DNA of 10,950 bases, from positions 1 to 10,950 of the forward strand of contig JAJZEG010000369.1 of NCBI GenBank assembly GCA_021828605.1, in the 5' to 3' direction. A model generated the notes under the pieces. The model was not told where the DNA came from. It made no database searches and worked only from the letters and a program-made list of their open reading frames with translations. How positions within the stretch are numbered: position 1 is the stretch's first letter; each line of letters opens with the position of its first letter. This document shows, piece after piece, positions 1 to 7,397 of this stretch. This stretch comes from Pseudomonadota bacterium (lineage in GTDB: Bacteria; Pseudomonadota; Alphaproteobacteria; Acetobacterales; Acetobacteraceae). Made by a program: the position numbers and the translations under genes.

Positions 1-1990
1 CCGCTGCCGGAATGGTTTTGCCGGCCTCGCGCACCAGCAGCCCGATGAAATCAGGCACCGCCGCGATCAACGCATCGGCGGTGCGGCGCAAGGCGGCGGC
101 GCAGGATCCTGCCATCGGCATGGCGGCCTGGAACGCGGCCTCGATGTCCGTTGCTGTTGCGTCGCGGCAGGTGCCAAGCTGATCGTCCGGGTCCGCCGGG
201 TTTAGCACGCTGCGCTCGGGCCCGGCATTTGGGTTGGGTATCTCGCGCGCCAAAATCGGCGCGGCGGTCACCGGCACGCTCAGACCCGCTCGTAATTGCG
301 CCTGCAAATCGGCCAGCACGGTTTCATCGGTTAAATCCAACCCCGGCGAATTCACCCGGATCGGCGCGAATAGGGCCGAGGGCAGCGCGATCTGCGGATG
401 CGGCCCGCCCACCACCCCGCTTGCCTGCGCCAGAGCACGCACGGTTTGCGCGGGTTCGGCGGTCAGGTGTGCGAGATCGATGGTGGGATCGGCGATCTGA
501 TTGATGAACGAACTATTCGCGCCATTTTCCAGCAGGCGTCGCACCAAATAGGCCAGCAGGGTCTCATGGGTGCCGACCGGCGCGTAAATCCGGCACGGGC
601 GGTTGAGTTTGGCCGCGCCCACCACCTCGGCATAGAGCGCGTCGGCCATGCCGTGCAGGCACTGAAACTCGTAATCGCCGGGGCGAAAATTCGGGCCCGC
701 CATGTAATAAATCGAGGCCAATGTTTGCGCATTATGGGTCGCGAATTGCGGGTAAATCGCCGTGGGCGCATCGAGCATGCGACGCGCACACGCCAGATAC
801 GACACATCCGTATGGCTCTTGCGGGTAAATACCGGGAAATCAGCCAGCCCATCGAGCTGCGCGCGTTTGATTTCGCTGTCCCAATAGGCACCCTTGACCA
901 GCCGCACCATTAATCGCCGCTGACTGCGTGCCGCCAGATCGATCAACCACTCAATCACCATGGGCGCGCGCTTTTGGTAAGCCTGCACCACAAAGCCGAT
1001 ACCGTCCCAGCCTTGCAGGCTGGGCGCAAAACAAAGCTGCTCCAATAAATCGAGCGACAAATCCAGCCGGTCCGCTTCCTCGGCGTCGATATTAATGCCG
1101 ATATTATGCGCACGCGCAGCCTCGACCAAGGCGAGCAGCCGGGGCAGCAATTCAGCCATCACCCTTCCTTGCTGCGCGCGGCTGTAGCGCGGATGCAAAG
1201 CGGATAATTTGATCGAAATGCCCGGTCCTTCAAGCAAGGTGGGGCCTTCAAGCAAGGTTTTCGGGCGGTCCGACTGACCGATTGCGCGGATCGCCTCGGC
1301 ATAATCACGGTAATAGCGCTCGGCGTCAGCGGCGGTGAGCGCGGCCTCGCCGAGCATGTCGTAGGAATAGCGAAACCCGCGCGCTTGCGGCTTGCGGCTA
1401 TTGGCCAAGGCGGCTTCAATGGTCTGGCCGAGCACGAATTGCTCGCCCATCAAGCGCATCGCCACATGCACGCCCTGGCGGATCAACGGCTCGCCGCCTT
1501 TGGCAATCAGCCGGGTGAGCGCCGCCGACAGACCGGTGTCGCTCGCGGTGGCGGTTAATTTGCCCGTGACCAGCAAGCCCCAGGTCGCGGCGTTAACGAA
1601 AGGCGAGCGGCTCGCGCCAACATGTTTGCGCCAATCACCGCGACCAATTTTATCGCGGATTAACGCATCACGGGTCGCCGCATCGGGGATGCGCAAGAGC
1701 GCCTCGGCCAGGCACATCAGCGCCACACCCTCCTGGCTGGATAGAGCATATTCCTGCAACAAACTCTCGACCAGCCCGTGCTGGCCTTTGTCCCGGAGCG
1801 ACGTCACTAAGCGCGTCGCTAAGACCCGGACCTGCTCGGCCTGGGCTGCGGGCAGCGTTGCCAAATCAAGCAGAGGCGGCAGGCAATCCGGCTCAGAGCG
1901 ACGATAGGCGTGTCGGATTGCGGCACGCAAGGAAGACGGATCGGTGGTCACGCCAAAAGCGGCAAAATCGGTGGGTGGGCTGATATCCAT
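1..1990 (-). CDS. putA: Bifunctional proline dehydrogenase / L-glutamate gamma-semialdehyde dehydrogenase PutA, N-terminal part (cut by window edge)
   Basis: Read on the minus strand from the ATG at 1990, the frame stays open for 663 codons to base 1. PutA oxidises proline to P5C with FAD, then to glutamate with NAD+, at the inner face of the membrane. The PRODH barrel is complete and clearly recognisable: GISIKLSALHPRY (residues 257-269), NIDAEEADRLD (300-310), VRLVKGAYWDSEIKRAQ (362-378), YPQFATHNAQTLA (413-425), YEFQCLHGMAD (440-450), RIYAPVGTHETLLAYLVRRLLENG (467-490 region). By alignment from memory with E. coli PutA, the active-site residues are K261, D302, Y369, Y469, Y481, R484 and R485, and all are present. 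The aldehyde dehydrogenase domain starts around residue 570-600 and about 350-400 residues lie outside the window. The N-terminus goes straight into the arm helix (LRAAIRHAYRRSEPDCL) and lacks the E. coli-type RHH repressor domain, so this is a non-autoregulatory PutA. The 6-residue unit TLLEGP is duplicated at 245-256. A weak GAAGAG lies upstream of the start. Confidence 0.96.
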   Translation of the reverse strand, partial: MDISPPTDFAAFGVTTDPSSLRAAIRHAYRRSEPDCLPPLLDLATLPAAQAEQVRVLATRLVTSLRDKGQHGLVESLLQEYALSSQEGVALMCLAEALLRIPDAATRDALIRDKIGRGDWRKHVGASRSPFVNAATWGLLVTGKLTATASDTGLSAALTRLIAKGGEPLIRQGVHVAMRLMGEQFVLGQTIEAALANSRKPQARGFRYSYDMLGEAALTAADAERYYRDYAEAIRAIGQSDRPKTLLEGPTLLEGPGISIKLSALHPRYSRAQQGRVMAELLPRLLALVEAARAHNIGINIDAEEADRLDLSLDLLEQLCFAPSLQGWDGIGFVVQAYQKRAPMVIEWLIDLAARSQRRLMVRLVKGAYWDSEIKRAQLDGLADFPVFTRKSHTDVSYLACARRMLDAPTAIYPQFATHNAQTLASIYYMAGPNFRPGDYEFQCLHGMADALYAEVVGAAKLNRPCRIYAPVGTHETLLAYLVRRLLENGANSSFINQIADPTIDLAHLTAEPAQTVRALAQASGVVGGPHPQIALPSALFAPIRVNSPGLDLTDETVLADLQAQLRAGLSVPVTAAPILAREIPNPNAGPERSVLNPADPDDQLGTCRDATATDIEAAFQAAMPMAGSCAAALRRTADALIAAVPDFIGLLVREAGKTIPAA
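1227..1258 (-). repeat. 18-bp in-frame tandem duplication inside putA
   Basis: The 14-bp string CCTTCAAGCAAGGT occurs at 1227-1240 and again at 1245-1258, an exact period of 18 bases. On the coding strand this gives TLLEGP-TLLEGP (residues 245-256) just before the first PRODH barrel strand (GISIKLSALHPRY). E. coli PutA, recalled from memory, has a single EGP here, so one unit looks like an extra copy. The third-position difference between the units (GGC CCC ACC against GGA CCG GGC) shows either that the event is not brand new or that it began from an imperfect copy. The reading frame is kept. Confidence 0.8.
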
Positions 1991-2000
1991 GACTCACTCT

Positions 2001-2019
2001 TCGCGCCAAATCGGCGCGA
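2001..2019. promoter_or_regulatory. Inverted repeat just upstream of putA (candidate operator or leader hairpin)
   Basis: TCGCGCC (2001-2007) and GGCGCGA (2013-2019) are perfect 7-bp inverted arms around AAATC. The repeat ends 11 bases before the putA ATG, so it would sit in or overlap the ribosome-binding region of the putA message. It could be a repressor site or a small hairpin limiting translation. This putA lacks its own DNA-binding domain, so an external regulator is expected. GC-rich inverted repeats of this length also arise by chance in such DNA. Confidence 0.35.
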
Positions 2020-2056
2020 GGAAAAGGGGGGCGACATAAAATTACAACGCAGTCTC

Positions 2057-2095
2057 GCGATGATCGGGCGCCGGTGACGCATCGGCGATGATCGG
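2057..2095. promoter_or_regulatory. Pair of 11-bp direct repeats flanking/inside a candidate promoter (possible operator)
   Basis: GCGATGATCGG occurs exactly at 2057-2067 and at 2085-2095, 28 bases apart. The first copy lies just upstream of a -35-like GTGACG (2074-2079). The second lies in the 17-bp spacer before a -10-like TAGATT (2097-2102). A regulator bound here would occlude RNA polymerase at the sugar-gene promoter. No regulator gene is adjacent, so the binding protein is unknown. Confidence 0.4.
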
Positions 2096-2102
2096 CTAGA
2101 TT
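2074..2102 (+). promoter_or_regulatory. Candidate sigma70-type promoter for the nucleotide-sugar operon, leaderless geometry
   Basis: GTGACG (2074-2079) matches TTGACA at 4 of 6 positions. TAGATT (2097-2102) matches TATAAT at 4 of 6, with a 17-bp spacer. A transcription start 6-7 bases after the -10 would fall at 2108-2109, the A of the ATG of the dehydratase gene. No Shine-Dalgarno sequence is visible before that ATG, which fits a leaderless transcript. The match is moderate and unproven. Confidence 0.35.
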
Positions 2103-2108
2103 GCTTCC

Positions 2109-4070
2109 ATGACGGTTGCAATCACCCGGAGCCATAAACGGATCGCGGTCAATGTGAGCCTTGATGGCGCCTTGGCCGCCATCGCGGTGCTAGCGGCGTT
2201 TTGGCTGGCCGCCCCCGCTCATCCGATGCCGACACCGGCTTTATTGCCTTTGGCGGGCACCGCCGCGATCTGGTTGATCGGCGTCCCGTTTGGTCTGGCC
2301 CGACAACATTGGCGCTTCACCGGGCTGAGTGATGCGCTCGCGATCACCGCCACCGCGACCCTGACCACGGTTTTGATCACCTTACTCCTGATCGGCGTCG
2401 GTGCGCCGCTGCCTTCCGCGAGCTTCCCGGTTCTGTTGCTGCTGATGCTCACCTTGGGCCTGCTGGCACCCCGGCTCACCTACCGGATCATGCGCACTCG
2501 GCGCGACGGGGGTGCTGAGCACAGCACTGACCTGATCCCGGCTTTGGTGATCGGCGATGGTGCCAGTGGCGATTTATTCCTGGCCGCCCTCGCCCGCGAT
2601 CCGCGCCGTCGCTACCGCGCCATTGGCCTGGTGCTGCCCTCGGCGCGCGAGGCCGGGCGACGGATCCATGGCGTGCCGATTCTGGGCTCCCGCGCGCAGC
2701 TGGGCGCGGTGCTCGATCAACTCGACGCCGCCGAGCAATCGCCCGCGCTGCTGATCATCGCCGCCAGCGATCTGAGCGGCGCCGATCTGCGCGCCATTCT
2801 CGCTCATGCCGAACCGCGCGGCCTGCGCGTCGCCCGCGCGCCCAACCCGACCGCACTGGTCACCCCGTTTCTGCCGGACGGCGGCGCGGTCGATCAAGCG
2901 CTCCGCCCGATTGCGATCGAGGAACTGCTCAATCGCCCGCAAGTCACCCTCGACCGCGAGGGCATGGCGCGGCTGATCCAGGGCAAGCGGGTGTTGATCA
3001 CCGGTGCGGGCGGCTCGATTGGCTCAGAATTAGCGCGTCAGGTGGCCTGTTTCGGGCCCGCGAGCCTGACGCTGCTCGATTCCAGCGAATTTGCGCTCTG
3101 GTCCATTGATTTGGAACTCTCGGAAACCGAGCCCGTCGTGCCGCGCCAGGCGGTGATCGCCGATGTGCGCGACGCGGCCCGGATCAATGCGTTATGCGCC
3201 ACGCTGCAACCAGAATTGGTGTTTCACGCCGCCGCCTTGAAACATGTGCCCTTGGTTGAGGCCAATCCGCTGGAAGCCATCGCCACCAACACGCTCGGCA
3301 CCCGCAATGTCGCCGAGGCGGCCCGCGCCTCGGGCGCTGAGGTGATGGTGCTGATTTCCACCGATAAAGCGGTTAATCCCTCCTCAATCATGGGCGCCTC
3401 CAAGCGGCTCGCGGAAATGTTCGCCCAGGGGCTCGATATCGCCGCGCGCGCCTCAGCCCACGGTGCCGCGATGCGCCCCCCTTCTATGCGTATCGTCACC
3501 GTGCGGTTTGGCAATGTGCTCGGCTCGACCGGCTCGGTGGTGCCGCTCTTTCGCCGGCAACTGGCCAGGGGCGGACCGCTCACCGTGACCCACCCCGATA
3601 TGAGCCGCTATTTCATGACCGTGCGCGAAGCGGTGTCGTTGGTGTTGCAAGCCTCGGTGGTCGGCTGTTCGGATGCGGCTTTGCCGGTCGCGCGCGGGGG
3701 GATTTTTGTGCTCGATATGGGCGAGCCGGTGAAAATCGTTGATTTAGCCCGGCAAATGATCCGCCTCGCCGGATTGCGCCCGGATATTGATGTCGCGATC
3801 AATTTCACCGGCTTGCGGCCCGGCGAAAAACTCTTCGAGGAGTTGTTCCATGGCCGCGAACAGCCAATCGAGACCGGCTTTCCCGGCCTGCTGATGGCCG
3901 CACCGCGCGCCGCCGATGCTGCGTTCATCAGCCGGGCCTTCGATGAGATCGCGCTCCTGATCGCGCGCGGGGATGCGCCGGGCGTGCGCGCCATCCTCGC
4001 GCGTCTGGTTCCCGAATATGGCGATCCGGCGGACCGAACAGCAATTCCATCGAACGCCGGTTTGCTCTAA
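2109..4070 (+). CDS. Membrane-anchored nucleotide-sugar 4,6-dehydratase (FlaA1/WbpM/CapD family)
   Basis: 653 residues, the full length of the long family members. Four hydrophobic segments come first (about 19-36, 44-63, 78-98, 106-122). A Rossmann-like CoA-binding-type region follows (about 142-250, VIGDGASGDLFLAAL), then the short-chain dehydrogenase catalytic domain from about 293. The NAD-binding motif is GAGGSIGSE (299-307). The motif LISTDKAVNPSSIMGASKR (415-433) carries M428 and K432 where classical SDR enzymes have Tyr and Lys; Met at this place is typical of this dehydratase family. Other family motifs are HAAALKHVPLVEANP (373-387), RFGNVLGSTGSVVPLF (466-481) and LRPGEKLFEEL (569-579). 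Enzymes of this type convert UDP-GlcNAc or a similar sugar to the 4-keto-6-deoxy form at the inner membrane, for O-antigen, capsule or glycan precursors. The substrate cannot be fixed from sequence. The next gene begins within 55 bases and encodes a sugar aminotransferase. No ribosome-binding site is seen. Confidence 0.92.
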   Translation: MTVAITRSHKRIAVNVSLDGALAAIAVLAAFWLAAPAHPMPTPALLPLAGTAAIWLIGVPFGLARQHWRFTGLSDALAITATATLTTVLITLLLIGVGAPLPSASFPVLLLLMLTLGLLAPRLTYRIMRTRRDGGAEHSTDLIPALVIGDGASGDLFLAALARDPRRRYRAIGLVLPSAREAGRRIHGVPILGSRAQLGAVLDQLDAAEQSPALLIIAASDLSGADLRAILAHAEPRGLRVARAPNPTALVTPFLPDGGAVDQALRPIAIEELLNRPQVTLDREGMARLIQGKRVLITGAGGSIGSELARQVACFGPASLTLLDSSEFALWSIDLELSETEPVVPRQAVIADVRDAARINALCATLQPELVFHAAALKHVPLVEANPLEAIATNTLGTRNVAEAARASGAEVMVLISTDKAVNPSSIMGASKRLAEMFAQGLDIAARASAHGAAMRPPSMRIVTVRFGNVLGSTGSVVPLFRRQLARGGPLTVTHPDMSRYFMTVREAVSLVLQASVVGCSDAALPVARGGIFVLDMGEPVKIVDLARQMIRLAGLRPDIDVAINFTGLRPGEKLFEELFHGREQPIETGFPGLLMAAPRAADAAFISRAFDEIALLIARGDAPGVRAILARLVPEYGDPADRTAIPSNAGLL

Positions 4071-4124
4071 GCGGTGCGCATGAGCCTCATTAATGCCGCA
4101 CGCGCCGATTTATCCACCCCGCCG

Positions 4125-5258
4125 ATGATCAAATTTCTCGATCTCGCCGCCCAGCAACAAAGGCTGGGAGACTCGTTGCGTCGCCGGATTGACGCCGTGC
4201 TCGCCCATGGCGCCTATATTCTTGGCCCCGAAGTCGGTGAACTAGAGCAGTCCCTCGCCGCCTATTGCGGCGCCGCCCATTGCGTGAGCGTCAGTTCCGG
4301 TACCGATGCCTTGCAAATCGCGATGATGGCCGAAGCCATCGGGCCGGGGGATGCGGTATTTTTACCGGCTTTCACCTATACCGCGACCGCCGAAGTGCCG
4401 TTGCTGCTGGGAGCGACGCCGGTTTTTGTTGATATCGATCCCGCGACGTTCCAAATTGATCCCGCAGCGCTCGAAGCCCGGATTACCGAAATTACCCGCG
4501 CTGGCACACTCCGCCCGCGCGCTGTGATTGGTGTGGATTTATTCGGCCAGCCCGCGCCCTGGCCCGCTTTGAATGCGATTGCCGCGCGGCATAATTTATT
4601 CACCCTCGATGATTGCGCGCAATCCTTCGGCGCGGTGCTCGATAATGCCCGGCTTGGGCACGCGGCGCATGCGACGGCGACCAGTTTTTTCCCGTCCAAA
4701 CCGCTCGGCGCCTATGGCGATGGCGGCGCCTTATTCACCGAGGATGCGGACCGTGCGGCACTGTATCGCTCGCTGCGCACCCATGGCGAAGGCACCACCC
4801 GCTATGACGTGCAGCGGATCGGGATGAATGGTCGGCTCGATACGCTGCAAGCTGCGGTGTTGCTGGCCAAGCTTGAGGTGTTTGACGCTGAGTTGGACCG
4901 GCGCGAGGCCATTGCCTGCGCCTATGATGCGGGCCTCGCCACCACGGTCACCATTCCGGTTCGGGTGCCCCATAGCCGCTCGGCCTGGGCGATTTATCCG
5001 GTTCTGTTCGCCGATCAGACTGCGCGCAGCGCGGCGCAGGCGCAGATGCAGGCGCAAGGCGTGCCCAGTGCGATTTACTATCCCAAACCCTTGCACCATC
5101 AGCCCGCTTACGCTGCCGCTCATGCCCAAACCAGCGATGGCGCGACGTTGCCGGTGGCCGAGGATATCGCAACCCGTATTCTCGCTCTGCCGATCCACCC
5201 GGATTTGACCGATGCCGAGATCGAGCGGGTGATCGCCTCTCTGGCCGGGGCGCGCTGA
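4125..5258 (+). CDS. PLP-dependent sugar aminotransferase, DegT/DnrJ/EryC1/StrS family, WbpE-like
   Basis: 377 residues from the chosen ATG. The family places a keto-sugar nucleotide in a PLP site and transfers an amino group from glutamate. Visible motifs are MIKFLDLAAQQ (1-11), GAYILGPEVGELE (29-41), SSGTDALQIAM (57-67), PAFTYTATAE (81-90), DDCAQSFGA (162-170; D163 should contact the pyridine nitrogen), SFFPSKPLGAYGDGGALF (187-204; K192 is the Schiff-base lysine), and the substrate-side GMNGRLDTLQAAVLL (233-247). Recalled P. aeruginosa WbpE reads MIEFIDL and FFPSKPLGCYGDGGA at the same places. In-frame upstream starts exist (GTG 4074, ATG 4080) and would add 17 or 15 residues. I prefer 4125 because homologues begin there. 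No start has a good ribosome-binding site. Paired with the upstream 4,6-dehydratase it probably makes a 4-amino-6-deoxy nucleotide sugar (PglF/PglE-like), though 3-amination as in WbpE is possible. The stop overlaps the next ATG by one base. Confidence 0.92.
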   Translation: MIKFLDLAAQQQRLGDSLRRRIDAVLAHGAYILGPEVGELEQSLAAYCGAAHCVSVSSGTDALQIAMMAEAIGPGDAVFLPAFTYTATAEVPLLLGATPVFVDIDPATFQIDPAALEARITEITRAGTLRPRAVIGVDLFGQPAPWPALNAIAARHNLFTLDDCAQSFGAVLDNARLGHAAHATATSFFPSKPLGAYGDGGALFTEDADRAALYRSLRTHGEGTTRYDVQRIGMNGRLDTLQAAVLLAKLEVFDAELDRREAIACAYDAGLATTVTIPVRVPHSRSAWAIYPVLFADQTARSAAQAQMQAQGVPSAIYYPKPLHHQPAYAAAHAQTSDGATLPVAEDIATRILALPIHPDLTDAEIERVIASLAGAR

Positions 5259-6208
5259 TGCCACGCGGTGATTTGTTCGCCGAACTCGGCCCGTACCAAT
5301 CGGGGTTTTTATCGGTAGGCGATGGGCATGTACTCTATTGGGAACAGGTCGGTAATCCGCGTGGCAAGCCGGTGCTGTTTTTGCATGGCGGTCCAGGGGC
5401 CGGGGCCGGGGCGGTGCATCGGCGGTTTTTCGATCCCAGCGTCTGGCGCCTGATTATTTTCGATCAGCGCGGCGCGGGTCGGTCAACGCCCTTGGGCCAT
5501 CTGGCCGCCAACACCACCCGGCATCTGATTGATGATATCGATGCGTTGCTCGATTTTTTGCATATTGAACGCTGCTTGTTGTTCGGTGGTTCCTGGGGCT
5601 CCACCCTAGCTTTGGCCTATGGTCAGGCCCGACCATCGCGGGTGACCGGCATGGTGTTGCGCGGGATTTTTCTCGGCAGACCCTGTGAGGTTGATTGGTT
5701 TTTGCACGGGATCGCGCAATTTTTCCCCGATGCGCATGGCAGTTTTATCAATTTTCTCCCCGAACCCGAGCGCGGCGATGTGCTCGCCGCCTATTACCGG
5801 CGCCTGATTGACCCTGACCCGGCAATCCATGGCCCGGCTGCGCGCGCATGGTCGGTTTATGAGGGGTCCTGCTCAACCTTGCTGCCCAGTTTCGAGACCG
5901 TCCACGCCTTCGCCCAGGATCGCACCGCGCTGGGGCTGGCGCGGATTGAGGCGCATTATTTCGTCAATCACTTATTCCTGCCTGAAGCCGGATTGCTGGG
6001 GGGTATGGCACGGATCAAGCACATGCCGGGCGAAATCGTGCAGGGCCGCTATGACATGATTTGCCCGCCGCGCACCGCCTTTGATTTGATGGAAGCCTGG
6101 CCCGCCGCGCGGTTGACCCTGGTGCAGGATGCCGGTCATTCGGCGCTCGAACCTGGGGTGCGCGCCGCCTTGATTGCCGCCCTTGAGCGCGCGCGTCACC
6201 TTGATTGA
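5258..6208 (+). CDS. pip: Proline iminopeptidase (prolyl aminopeptidase, peptidase family S33)
   Basis: 316 residues, the usual size for the family. An alpha/beta hydrolase that releases N-terminal proline from peptides in the cytoplasm; no signal peptide is seen. Motifs are HGGPGAG (43-49, oxyanion hole), FDQRGAGRSTP (68-78) and GGSWGSTLAL (110-119) with nucleophile S112. The acid is probably D266 in GRYDMICPP, and the base is H294 in DAGHSALEPG. EAHYF (231-235) carries the glutamate expected to hold the substrate's free amino end. The ATG overlaps the TGA of the aminotransferase (TGATG at 5256-5260), so translation is probably coupled. A GGGG lies about 8 bases upstream. Placement in a sugar-nucleotide operon is unexpected for a peptidase. 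The N-terminal half is closest to the proline iminopeptidase pattern, so another S33 hydrolase is less likely. Confidence 0.93.
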   Translation: MPRGDLFAELGPYQSGFLSVGDGHVLYWEQVGNPRGKPVLFLHGGPGAGAGAVHRRFFDPSVWRLIIFDQRGAGRSTPLGHLAANTTRHLIDDIDALLDFLHIERCLLFGGSWGSTLALAYGQARPSRVTGMVLRGIFLGRPCEVDWFLHGIAQFFPDAHGSFINFLPEPERGDVLAAYYRRLIDPDPAIHGPAARAWSVYEGSCSTLLPSFETVHAFAQDRTALGLARIEAHYFVNHLFLPEAGLLGGMARIKHMPGEIVQGRYDMICPPRTAFDLMEAWPAARLTLVQDAGHSALEPGVRAALIAALERARHLD

Positions 6209-6271
6209 CCAAAGCGACCGATCCACGCGCGACCGGCCTTGCCCTGATTTTGCCGCATTCGGGGGTAATGC

Positions 6272-7381
6272 ATGCGCATGATGGCAGCACCGACATCCGC
6301 AATAGGGCCGCGATCTGATCGGGTGGCCGCAGCCAAGCTGACCCGGCGTTCGGCATTGACCGCACTGGGCGCGGGGGCGCTGAGCCTGGCCCCCTTGGGA
6401 ACGGCTTGCGCGAATGGAACCGTGACGCCGCGCCACGTGACCTCGACGATGTCTGCGGCACCGTTAACCATGGCAACCGGCGCGCCCGGAGGCGGCTTTT
6501 CGCGCTACGGTCCTGCCTTCGCCGTTTTGGCCGAACAGGCTTTGCACCGCCTTATCTCGTTTCGGGCCTCGGGGGGCAGTGCAGCCAATATATTACTGCT
6601 CGAACAGAATGCGGTGCAGCTGGGCATGGCCAGCCTCGCAATTGCCAATCAAGCCTGGATGGGCAGCGCGCGCTGGACCGGTGGGTTGCAAATGCGCGGA
6701 TTTCGCGCGTTATTTCCGGTCTATCAGCAACAACTCCAAATCGTTGCCCGCGCTGATGGTAAAATCCTGCGCCTGCAAGATCTGGCCGGGCGGCGGATCG
6801 GGGTTGGCCCCAGCGGCAGCACCGGCGCGGTATTGACCCCTGGTTTGCTGCGCGCCACTGGCATTATCGGCGCGAAACTGATCACCGGCGGCTATGCCCA
6901 GCAGGTCGCCGCCTTGCGGGACCGCGAACTCGATGCCTGCGCGTTTTTCGGCGCGACCCCCCTGCCCGCTTTGGCTAAAGCCGCGACCGATGGCACGTTC
7001 CGCCTGATCGGACTGACCAAGCAATCCAGCACCGCGGCACGGATTGCCGATCCCGGCGTCGGCCCCAGCGTGGTGCCACATACCGCTTTGCCCGGCCTGA
7101 CCCAGCCGGTGATGACCATTGGCTCACCGGCCATGGTGCTGGCGCGCGCTGATTTGCCCGACCCGGTGGCGGCGATCCTGACCCAGGCTGCTTTGCTGCA
7201 TCAAGCGGATTTGCTCGCAATGGCGCGCATCGCGGTGCCGCCGCACGATGTATTACAAAGCGGGATTGATAGCGTAATGATCCATCCGGGTGCGGTGCCA
7301 GTGTTGCGCCATCACGGCATTATTGTGCCCGAACAATTGATCGGCCAGCCCACGACCCTGCCCAAATCGGTCAAAGACTGA
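6272..7381 (+). CDS. TAXI-family TRAP transporter solute-binding protein, Tat-like signal peptide
   Basis: 369 residues. The N-terminus has a long basic leader with LTRRSALTALGAG (23-35) followed by a hydrophobic stretch and ACA-NG near 45-49, which looks like a twin-arginine signal with signal peptidase I cleavage. The mature part has the TAXI pattern: MATGAPGGGFSRYG (67-80), RASGGSAANILLLEQNAVQLGMA (98-120 region), VGPSGSTGAV (178-187), then the second lobe with DACAFFGATP (221-230). TAXI proteins capture small organic anions such as dicarboxylates or amino acids in the periplasm and feed a fused TRAP membrane subunit (DctM/DctQ-like). No such membrane gene is in the window, so the partner lies elsewhere or the protein serves as a sensor (inference). 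The ligand is unknown. GGGGG at 6261-6265, six bases before the ATG, supports this start. The gene follows pip by 63 bases and may be read with it. Confidence 0.87.
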   Translation: MRMMAAPTSAIGPRSDRVAAAKLTRRSALTALGAGALSLAPLGTACANGTVTPRHVTSTMSAAPLTMATGAPGGGFSRYGPAFAVLAEQALHRLISFRASGGSAANILLLEQNAVQLGMASLAIANQAWMGSARWTGGLQMRGFRALFPVYQQQLQIVARADGKILRLQDLAGRRIGVGPSGSTGAVLTPGLLRATGIIGAKLITGGYAQQVAALRDRELDACAFFGATPLPALAKAATDGTFRLIGLTKQSSTAARIADPGVGPSVVPHTALPGLTQPVMTIGSPAMVLARADLPDPVAAILTQAALLHQADLLAMARIAVPPHDVLQSGIDSVMIHPGAVPVLRHHGIIVPEQLIGQPTTLPKSVKD

Positions 7382-7397
7382 CCAATTTTCTCTGCGA

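Noticed and set aside
398..1907. Long plus-strand open frames at 398-913 and 1392-1907
   Set aside because: They are antisense to putA, whose minus-strand frame has continuous homology across the whole region. Their translations show no recognisable domain.
4074..4124. N-terminal extension of the aminotransferase from GTG 4074 or ATG 4080
   Set aside because: It cannot be excluded, but homologues begin at the MIKFLDL position and the extra 15-17 residues match nothing recalled. It is kept only as an alternative start.
6209..6271. Possible terminator or small RNA between pip and the TAXI gene
   Set aside because: No convincing stem with a T-run and no conserved structure were seen in the 63 bases. 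Only the GGGGG ribosome-binding site is supportable.
6361..6420. Lipoprotein lipobox around the Cys in GTAC of the TAXI protein
   Set aside because: The -3 position is Gly rather than Leu/Val/Ile, and an A-C-A signal peptidase I site with a twin-arginine motif explains the N-terminus better.
5972..6476. Overlapping minus-strand open frames across the pip end and the TAXI gene start
   Set aside because: Both plus-strand genes have clear family motifs through this region. The minus-strand translations are Arg/Pro-rich and without pattern.
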